DNA of 19,778 bases from UBA10183 sp041653835. Its GTDB lineage: Bacteria; Omnitrophota; Gorgyraeia; Gorgyraeales; Gorgyraeaceae. Positions 14,463 to 19,778 of the stretch are shown here, piece after piece. The stretch is from the NCBI GenBank assembly GCA_041653835.1, contig JBAZEP010000032.1, forward strand, positions 1 through 19,778, given 5' to 3'. Both the position numbers and the translations under genes were made by a program. Within the stretch, counting starts at the first letter, position 1. Each line of letters begins with the position of its first letter. The notes beneath the pieces were generated by a model that worked only from the letters and a program-made list of their open reading frames with translations, ran no database searches and was not told where the DNA came from.

Positions 14463-14862
14463 TCAATACCTCTCTTTTGTCCCCGTCTTTTATTTTGAAT
14501 TTTACTGTTACGCGTTTTTCCGGCAGGATGCATTTGATTTTTTCCGCCCATTCTATTACAGTGACCCTGTCCGAGTAAATATATTCTTCTATCGCCAAAT
14601 TTTCTATCTCCATGATATTGTCCAGCCTGTACAAGTCCAGGTGGTACAACGGGATCCTGCCGTCGTATTCCCTTATCAGGACAAATGTGGGGCTGTTGAT
14701 GCGCCTTGGCTCCTTTACGCCCAGGCCCTTGCCTATGCCTTTTGTAAATGTAGTCTTGCCGCTGCCCAGGTCGCCTGAAAGAGCGACTACATCCCCGGGC
14801 TTCAGCTTCTTAGCCAGTTTTTCTCCAGCCAACATTGTCTCTTCCGCGCTATTTGTTATCAT
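14443..14862 (-). CDS. tsaE: tRNA threonylcarbamoyladenosine biosynthesis ATPase TsaE
   Basis: ATPase that works with TsaB and TsaD in t6A synthesis. From the ATG at 14862 the protein is 139 residues. It has the P-loop GDLGSGKTT (30-38), SPTFVLIREY, the LYHLDLYRL motif with His74, and the EWAEK segment typical of the family. The frame stays open to an ATG at 14916, but the extra 18 residues (MCGYVGTGHCPVPTDTIK) are the translation of a 29-bp palindromic repeat and nearby bases. GTGHCPVPT is the expected peptide of that repeat. I therefore prefer the start at 14862, although its ribosome-binding site is weak. Confidence 0.93.
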   Translation of the reverse strand: MITNSAEETMLAGEKLAKKLKPGDVVALSGDLGSGKTTFTKGIGKGLGVKEPRRINSPTFVLIREYDGRIPLYHLDLYRLDNIMEIENLAIEEYIYSDRVTVIEWAEKIKCILPEKRVTVKFKIKDGDKREVLIEDLRH

Positions 14863-14875
14863 CTTAATTGTATCC

Positions 14876-14904
14876 GTAGGGACAGGACAATGTCCTGTCC
14901 CTAC
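14876..14904. repeat. 29-bp perfect palindromic repeat between thiL and tsaE
   Basis: GTAGGGACAGGACA (14876-14889) and TGTCCTGTCCCTAC (14891-14904) are perfect 14-base inverted arms around a single A. It lies 17 bases beyond the thiL stop and 13 bases upstream of the preferred tsaE start. From memory, repeats of this type occur dispersed in some bacterial genomes, where they are often mistranslated as a GTGHCPVPT peptide. Only one copy is present here. It could fold into a stable mRNA hairpin between the two genes. No T-run follows. Confidence 0.85.
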
Positions 14905-14921
14905 ATAGCCGCACATGTAAT

Positions 14922-15824
14922 TTAAAAATGGGTAAAGCCCGTAGGTTTTATATTTTCTGTTTTTCCGTTTTTTCTTACGATAGAGAATTTTTTACCGCTG
15001 TCCAGAACTTCGCCAATCTCGGAAAGCCTTGTCCTAAACGGCCAGATACTTTTCAGCTTCCCGGCGTCTTTCCTGGATAATGTAAAAATCAATTCAAAAT
15101 CTTCTCCGTCCCTCACAGCTTGATCAAAGCCTTTCGCTTCCCTGGAAACAGGTACCGCATTTTCGTAAATCACGGCGCCTTTATGGCTTTCCTCTAGTAT
15201 ATGCCCGAGGTCCGCCAAAAGTCCGTCTGAGACATCTATCATAGAGTTTATCTTAAAATTTTTCACCAGGAACCCGGCTTCTTCGAGCCGCGGGGTAAAA
15301 ACAAGGTGCTTCCTTTTTATGGAGCCGCCTATCGCGCCTGTTATAAAAACAGCGTCTCCTTTTTTAGCGCCATTCCTTAGTACCAGGTTCTTTTTTTTAA
15401 CCTCACCGAGCATCGCGATATTCAGAACTATCTTTTCGGAAGCGACTGTATCCCCTCCCACCAAATCTATCCTGAATTTTTTCGCAGTTTCTTCTATGCC
15501 TCTATATAATTCATCCGTATATTTAGTGTCCAGGTTCCCGGGCGCGCCTAAAGATATTACGAAAGAAACCGGCCTGCCTCCCATCGCCGCTATGTCGCTT
15601 ATGTTACAGGATATTGATTTTTTGCCCACAAGATACGGTTTATGGCTTTTAGAAAAATGTTTTCCCTCGACAAGCATGTCTGTCGTAAACAATAAATATC
15701 TGTTGCCCGTGCATTTAAGCACAGCCGCGTCATCGCCTATGCCTTTTATTACGCCGGACGATAACCTTGTGCCGCTGGAGATCCTCTTTATGAAATTAAA
15801 TTCCCCTAATTTGTCCAGGCGCAT
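14922..15824 (-). CDS. thiL: Thiamine-monophosphate kinase
   Basis: Phosphorylates thiamine monophosphate to the cofactor thiamine diphosphate, which IlvB in this window requires. The 300-residue protein has the PurM/ThiL fold motifs GIGDDAAVL (28-36), TTDMLVEGKHF with Asp49, SDIAAMGGRPVSFVISLGAPG, DLVGGDT, GDAVFITGAIGGS and IDVSDGLLADLGHI. The length is slightly under the common 320-330. The ATG at 15824 lies inside the end of mtnA, a 29-base overlap, and AAAGG 5 bases upstream supports it. No thiamine riboswitch is present, as expected for a gene buried in an operon. Confidence 0.94.
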   Translation of the reverse strand: MRLDKLGEFNFIKRISSGTRLSSGVIKGIGDDAAVLKCTGNRYLLFTTDMLVEGKHFSKSHKPYLVGKKSISCNISDIAAMGGRPVSFVISLGAPGNLDTKYTDELYRGIEETAKKFRIDLVGGDTVASEKIVLNIAMLGEVKKKNLVLRNGAKKGDAVFITGAIGGSIKRKHLVFTPRLEEAGFLVKNFKINSMIDVSDGLLADLGHILEESHKGAVIYENAVPVSREAKGFDQAVRDGEDFELIFTLSRKDAGKLKSIWPFRTRLSEIGEVLDSGKKFSIVRKNGKTENIKPTGFTHF

Positions 15825-16875
15825 AGATACCTTTATCGGTTATTATCGCTGTAATGAGGCTCGCGGGCGTAACATCGAACGCGGGATTAAAAACCTTCGC
15901 GTTAAGGGGCGCTGTCTGTTTTGAACCTGTAAAAATCATCTCTTCCCTCTTCCTTTCCTCAATAGGGATACCTTTTCCTGATTTTATATTCTTATCGACG
16001 GTGGAACGCGGGGCAGCTATGTAAAAAGGAACGCCATGATGCTTCGCGAGTATCGCGATACCATAAGTGCCTATTTTATTGGCGCTGTCGCCGTTCCTGG
16101 CTATCCTGTCCGCGCCTGTTATGACCTTTGTGATGCCTTTATTTTTCATGGCGCTGGCCGCCATATCATCGCATAGAAGGACAGCGTCTATGTTGTTTTT
16201 CATCAGCTCCCACATCGTAAGCCGCGAACCCTGCATGAGAGGCCTGGTTTCATCAACATACACCTTGAATTTTTTGCCTTGCTTTTTCGCCTCATAAAAA
16301 ACTGAAAGCGCTGTCCCCTGTCCTGCCGTAGCCAATATACCGGCATTGCAATGAGTAAGTATAACGTCCCCATTTTTTATCAGCCTGGCGCCATTCTTCC
16401 CGATTGCCACGCACATCTTTTTGTCTTCTTCCAGGATTTTTAATGCTTCTTTTAATATATTATTTTTAATTTGTCTTATTGTTTGTTCTCGACTCACTCT
16501 GTTCGCTCGAACAATATTATTCTTCGAGCGAGGCCAAAGGCCGAGTCGAGAAGTTTCAAATTTTCTCTCCATTCTATCCAGCGCCCAGAATAGATTTACC
16601 GCTGTAGGCCTGGTGGCCCTTAATTTTTCAGCTGCCCTGTTCAAATCTTTTCTAAGGCCTGCGAATGTTTTTTCTTTTGAATTAACCGCGGCTAAAGCGT
16701 ATCCCAGGGCAACTGCCACGCCTATCAAGGGAGCGCCGCGTATCTTAAGCTTTTTTATCGCCTCGCATAGCGTATTTATATCACCGCATTTCACATATTT
16801 CAATCTCGCGGGTAATTCTGTCTGGTCGATAAACACAATTTTATTCTTTATCCACTTTATGGGCGCCAATAACAT
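15796..16875 (-). CDS. mtnA: S-methyl-5-thioribose-1-phosphate isomerase with in-frame palindromic repeat insertion
   Basis: Converts 5-methylthioribose-1-phosphate to the ribulose form in methionine salvage. The 359-residue protein has RGAPLIGVAVALG (46-58), ATRPTAVNLFWALDRM (87-102), catalytic Cys176 in THCNAG, YVDETRPLMQGSRLT, catalytic Asp256 in GADRIARNGDSANKIGTY and PIEERK. These favour MtnA over ribose-1,5-bisphosphate isomerase or eIF2B-like relatives, although that split is not absolute. Residues about 108-131 (SRLGLWPRSKNNIVRANRVSRE and edges) are encoded by a palindromic repeat also found at 6192-6259. They fall in the loop between two predicted helices, and the frame is intact. 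The start has a good AAGGAG 8 bases upstream. Its end overlaps thiL. Whether the enzyme is active with the insert is unknown. Confidence 0.92.
   Translation of the reverse strand: MLLAPIKWIKNKIVFIDQTELPARLKYVKCGDINTLCEAIKKLKIRGAPLIGVAVALGYALAAVNSKEKTFAGLRKDLNRAAEKLRATRPTAVNLFWALDRMERKFETSRLGLWPRSKNNIVRANRVSREQTIRQIKNNILKEALKILEEDKKMCVAIGKNGARLIKNGDVILTHCNAGILATAGQGTALSVFYEAKKQGKKFKVYVDETRPLMQGSRLTMWELMKNNIDAVLLCDDMAASAMKNKGITKVITGADRIARNGDSANKIGTYGIAILAKHHGVPFYIAAPRSTVDKNIKSGKGIPIEERKREEMIFTGSKQTAPLNAKVFNPAFDVTPASLITAIITDKGIYAPGQIRGI
16485..16552. repeat. 68-bp nested palindromic repeat, copy 2 (inside mtnA coding sequence)
   Basis: The outer arms TTCTCGACTC (16486-16495) and GAGTCGAGAA (16543-16552) are identical to those of the 6192-6259 copy. 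So are the inner arms TCGCTCGAA (16503-16511) and TTCGAGCGA (16523-16531). The loop here is CAATATTATTC, three bases longer. The small side hairpin is GGCC-AAA-GGCC (16532-16542), on the opposite side from copy 1. GTTT stands on both sides (16481-16484 and 16553-16556). If that is a 4-base target duplication, the insertion adds 68 + 4 = 72 bases, exactly 24 codons. Confidence 0.9.
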
Positions 16876-16886
16876 AGCTATTCTCC

Positions 16887-17987
16887 TTATAAGCCAAACG
16901 CTCTTGCCAACGCGTTCGTTCTTAATTTTATCGCCTTATGCGGGCAGACCTCGTGGCAGCACATGCATCTTATACATTTTTCCAGGTCTATGGCCGAACT
17001 TTCCTGATTTATGGTTATTGCCGACACAGGGCAGCTGTCACTGCATATCATGCATTTCCTGCAAAGCTTTTTATTTATAGCCGGCCCGAATTTTACGAAC
17101 TTCCCGGCAAATTTGGCATATGGGCCGAGCGCTGTTATCAATCGCGGCGTTCCCGGAAGTTCGAAATCTCTTATATGGCTTTCTTTTATGTCTTCTCCGG
17201 ATATTTCGATATTTTCCAGATCCGCTTCGCCAAGTTTTCTTCTACGCGCTTCTTTTGTGGTTAAAATATCGAGCGGCTTTTTCCCTATCAGCGCCGCGAA
17301 TACCGAATCAATAGCCACGCTGTCCTCCCCCGCGAGCAAAAGCCCTGTATTCTTCAATCTTCCGGCCGCTGGGCCTGCCTGGTCCATAGCTACGATGCCG
17401 TCCATTAAACTGACAGCGGGTTTTACTATTTCGAAAGTATCCACCAGAACTTTTGTGAATTCCTCGGGACTGGGAAATCTCCTGTGAAGTTCGCTCTTGT
17501 GGAGCCCCGCCACTGCCCCGTACATATTTTTGACAGCGCCTGTAAGCCCCATAAGGCTGTGGCTCTTCATCTTTGGCAGATTTATAATCTTATCGCATTC
17601 AAAAAAATAAGACGCTATGGGAATGCCGTTAATTACTTTTACGTCCTTGGTTTCTTTTAATTCTATCCCTTGTTTTTTCGCGAAATCAGCTATGCCCGAA
17701 CCCTCATATACCTGCCCTGGCTTAATGGAGCCGCCTGGGTTATCTCCTATTAAAGGCATTGCCCCGCAATCCCTGACCAATCCTACAACAGCCCTTATTA
17801 CCTCTAAGTGAGTGCATACGCCGTCTTCGGGCAAACGCGCCGAAAGCAGGTTGGGCTTAATAAGCGCCCTTTCACCTTTTTTGACAAAACGCTCCATGCC
17901 GCCTAAGAAGCCAAATGCCTTTTTCACAGCCTCTTCAACCCTGGCGCTTTCATAATCCTTGCATTTTACTATCGCGACTCTTGTCAT
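16887..17987 (-). CDS. DUF362 domain protein with C-terminal two-cluster ferredoxin domain
   Basis: The biochemical role of DUF362 proteins is not established. The 366-residue product has the N-terminal DUF362 domain (about 1-290), with ALIKPNLLS, GDNPGG, NLPKMKSHSLMGLTGAVKNMYGAV and MDGIVAMDQAGPAAG. It is followed by a bacterial ferredoxin domain with two [4Fe-4S] motifs: Cys309, 312, 315 and 319, and Cys338, 341, 344 and 348, each ending CP. There is no signal peptide, so it is cytoplasmic and probably does low-potential electron transfer. The ATG overlaps the stop of the upstream membrane protease in an ATGA arrangement, and mtnA follows after 11 bases. An iron-sulfur protein of this kind suggests anaerobic or microaerobic life, an inference only. 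Confidence 0.9.
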   Translation of the reverse strand: MTRVAIVKCKDYESARVEEAVKKAFGFLGGMERFVKKGERALIKPNLLSARLPEDGVCTHLEVIRAVVGLVRDCGAMPLIGDNPGGSIKPGQVYEGSGIADFAKKQGIELKETKDVKVINGIPIASYFFECDKIINLPKMKSHSLMGLTGAVKNMYGAVAGLHKSELHRRFPSPEEFTKVLVDTFEIVKPAVSLMDGIVAMDQAGPAAGRLKNTGLLLAGEDSVAIDSVFAALIGKKPLDILTTKEARRRKLGEADLENIEISGEDIKESHIRDFELPGTPRLITALGPYAKFAGKFVKFGPAINKKLCRKCMICSDSCPVSAITINQESSAIDLEKCIRCMCCHEVCPHKAIKLRTNALARAFGL

Positions 17988-19009
17988 TTAAGAAGTTCCT
18001 TTATAAAAAATACAAACCCCACAATAATAGAATTATGCGCTATATGGACTGTTATGGATGCGACAAGCGATCCTGTGGCCTCATACAAAAACGCCATTAG
18101 AACACCGAGTATCAGTATGGGCAAAAACCCGGCGATGTTCACGTGCAGGATGCTGAATAGCGCGCCGCTTGCCAGGACGCCCGCAACCAGCCCGAAACGC
18201 TTTTTGACCGCGCTGTATAAAAATCCCCTGAAAAACATCTCTTCCATCACAGGGCCCAATACGGAAACGAATATTGTCAGAAACACTATGATCCCGCCCC
18301 TCTTTTCCTCGAAAAACATGTCGAATACAGGCTGGGGCGGAAATTTATAGCCTATCGCGTCCAGGATGATAATAGACAACATCAGCGCCGCGGCTAAAAT
18401 AGGCAATATGAATACGTACGCCGTGATGCCGGACAGGACATTCCTGTAAAAATCCCTGAATGTGATCCCGATGGAAGATAAGCTGCCCTTGTATTTAACC
18501 AACGCGAAATATAATATAGTTACGCCCGCCAGCGTATCTATGATAAATGTTCCAAGTATCATCTGCAGATTGATATCTATATTAAGATGAAAGGGCTTTA
18601 GGATGACCGCTGCCAGCGCGCTCAAAAAATATCCGGAAAAGAAAACGATAATAACCACCCTCGCCACATCCGGTATTCCCCACGGCACATATTTTTTTTC
18701 CGGCAGCTTATCCGGTATTATTTTTTTCTTTCCGAAAAGAAAAACAAGGTTCATGGCTGCGCCCGCCATCATTATTAAAAATCCTGCGAGCATGCTGTAT
18801 TTGAAAAATATAGCTTTGGGGGTTTTTGATTCGAAAAACGACTTGACCTTTTCTTCCGTAACGCCCATGTCCCTGAAAGTCATGGACGAAATGCTTTTTT
18901 TATCCCGGCTGTATTTTTCAGGGCCTTTGCCGATGCTGAAAAGATTGACAGCCGCTATAAAAATAACCATCCAGATATAGATTCTTTCTCTCTTGATAAA
19001 TTCTAACAT
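17984..19009 (-). CDS. CPBP-family intramembrane glutamic protease (CAAX/Abi type)
   Basis: A polytopic membrane protein of the CPBP (Abi) family. Members cleave within membranes, for example prenyl proteases, bacteriocin self-immunity proteins and type II CAAX enzymes. The 341-residue sequence has about eight hydrophobic segments. The family motifs are in the C-terminal half: EEMFFR (256-261, the EExxxR motif), FSILH (285-289, FxxxH) and HIAHN (322-326, HxxxN). All catalytic positions are present, so it should be active. The N-terminal half (1-110) has two membrane segments separated by a charged loop and matches nothing I know. It overlaps tatD by 7 bases and the DUF362 gene by 4. Its substrate cannot be deduced from these neighbours. 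Confidence 0.9.
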   Translation of the reverse strand: MLEFIKRERIYIWMVIFIAAVNLFSIGKGPEKYSRDKKSISSMTFRDMGVTEEKVKSFFESKTPKAIFFKYSMLAGFLIMMAGAAMNLVFLFGKKKIIPDKLPEKKYVPWGIPDVARVVIIVFFSGYFLSALAAVILKPFHLNIDINLQMILGTFIIDTLAGVTILYFALVKYKGSLSSIGITFRDFYRNVLSGITAYVFILPILAAALMLSIIILDAIGYKFPPQPVFDMFFEEKRGGIIVFLTIFVSVLGPVMEEMFFRGFLYSAVKKRFGLVAGVLASGALFSILHVNIAGFLPILILGVLMAFLYEATGSLVASITVHIAHNSIIVGFVFFIKELLK

Positions 19010-19776
19010 TTTGGCAGTCCAAAAAGCCTGATCGCGTTATCCGTGGTAATTTTTTCCACTTCCCCGATATCCATTCCTTTTACATCCGCGGCCTCTTTTG
19101 CCGCGTACCTGACATACGCCGGCTCATTGCGCTTGCCCCTGAAATCTTGCGGAGCCAAAAACGGGGCGTCAGTTTCTATGAGAAGCCTGTCCATCGGGGT
19201 TATTTTCACTATCTCCCTGAGGCCGACGGCATTTTTATACGTGATATTACACGTAAATGATATAAAAAGCCTCATGTCCAGGCATGTTTTGAGGAATGCC
19301 TCGTCTCCCGAGAAACAATGCATTACCCCTTTTACCGCGCCTCCCATGATATTCTTTAAAATAGCGGCCATATCCGAGTGCGCTTCGCGGCAATGTATTA
19401 TCAAAGGCAATCCCGTGGACCTGGCAAGCTCAAGAAAGCTGATAAATAATTTTTTCTGATTTTCTTTAGACGAGATATTCCTATAATAATCCAATCCTAT
19501 CTCGCCTATCGCCTTTACTTTCGGGTTTTTCAAAAACTCCGCCAGGGTCTTGATATCATCCGCCTTTACTTTATCAGCTTCATGCGGATGGATGCCTACG
19601 CTGGCATAGATAAAATCGTTCTCCTCCGACATCCGTACCGACCTCGCGGAACCTTCCATGCTGGACCCGACGTTTATGATACACGCGACGCCGGCATCCC
19701 TGGCGCGCTTCAAAACATCCGGCCTGTCGTCATTGAAATCATCGAAGTCCAGATGACAATGCGTATCTATCAGCAT
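19003..19776 (-). CDS. tatD: TatD family metal-dependent hydrolase (putative DNase)
   Basis: TatD-type enzymes are two-metal TIM-barrel hydrolases with 3'-5' exonuclease activity reported for several members. The 257-residue protein is full length and carries all metal ligands: His6 and His8 (DTHCHLD), Glu92 (AIGEIGLDYY), His128 (IIHCREAH), His153 (MHCFSG) and Asp203 (LIETDAPFLAP). The ATG (19776-19774) lies 2 bases from the window edge, so its promoter and leader are outside. It could equally be named ycfH; TatD, YcfH and YjjV cannot be separated by eye. The stop lies within the start of the CPBP gene, so the two are translationally linked. Confidence 0.95.
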   Translation of the reverse strand: MLIDTHCHLDFDDFNDDRPDVLKRARDAGVACIINVGSSMEGSARSVRMSEENDFIYASVGIHPHEADKVKADDIKTLAEFLKNPKVKAIGEIGLDYYRNISSKENQKKLFISFLELARSTGLPLIIHCREAHSDMAAILKNIMGGAVKGVMHCFSGDEAFLKTCLDMRLFISFTCNITYKNAVGLREIVKITPMDRLLIETDAPFLAPQDFRGKRNEPAYVRYAAKEAADVKGMDIGEVEKITTDNAIRLFGLPKC

Positions 19777-19778
19777 AA

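Noticed and set aside
15796..16875. Disrupted mtnA pseudogene
   Set aside because: The repeat insertion keeps the frame, and all catalytic motifs before and after it are intact, so the gene is called functional with an insert.
1..19778. tRNA, rRNA or CRISPR content
   Set aside because: No cloverleaf-like region, rRNA core sequence or regularly spaced direct repeats were found by reading both strands; the repeats present are inverted and unevenly placed.

Overview
The window is ordinary, densely packed bacterial chromosome. It carries 19 protein genes, all but one on the minus strand, with most neighbours overlapping or separated by less than 15 bases. No tRNA, rRNA, CRISPR, prophage or transposase gene is visible. 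The bacterium is probably diderm: there is a signal peptide followed by a protein ending in a beta-barrel-like terminal Phe, and a periplasmic parvulin. It makes its own aromatic and branched-chain amino acids. Gene style and the abundance of short palindromic repeats would fit an uncultured lineage such as Omnitrophota, but that is an impression and not a demonstrated placement.

Layout, read in the direction of transcription (right to left). 19776-15796: tatD, a CPBP membrane protease, a DUF362/ferredoxin protein and mtnA (methionine salvage). 15824-12187: thiL, tsaE, tsaB, alr and greA, a housekeeping block with several stop/start overlaps. A good sigma-70-type promoter at 12147-12175 then starts a second unit: a secreted PpiC-type peptidyl-prolyl isomerase, the branched-chain set ilvD-ilvB-ilvN-ilvC-leuA, then aroE, a prepilin peptidase gene and aroC (12077-1923). 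Facing this unit is the only plus-strand gene (1344-1934), a small putative outer-membrane barrel protein whose 3' end overlaps aroC. It diverges from aroK (1263-763). Both divergent genes have promoter-like sequences placed so that the mRNAs would be nearly leaderless. The start of dprA runs off the left edge.

The pathway logic is clear. IlvB/IlvN, IlvC and IlvD give the 2-keto acids of valine and isoleucine, and LeuA commits 2-ketoisovalerate to leucine. AroE, AroK and AroC are three of the last steps to chorismate. The ilvC cofactor loop is acidic and lacks the usual phosphate-binding residues, which suggests an NADH-preferring enzyme.

The most unusual content is a set of palindromic repeats. 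Two copies of one 67-68 bp nested palindrome occur. One sits 10 bases upstream of leuA. The other is inserted in frame inside mtnA, adding about 24 residues, in the manner of Rickettsia palindromic elements. A much larger composite element (481-767) separates aroK from dprA and supplies the aroK stop codon. A 39 bp palindrome contains the aroE stop codon. A 29 bp palindrome between thiL and tsaE has probably been mistaken for coding sequence upstream of the true tsaE start.
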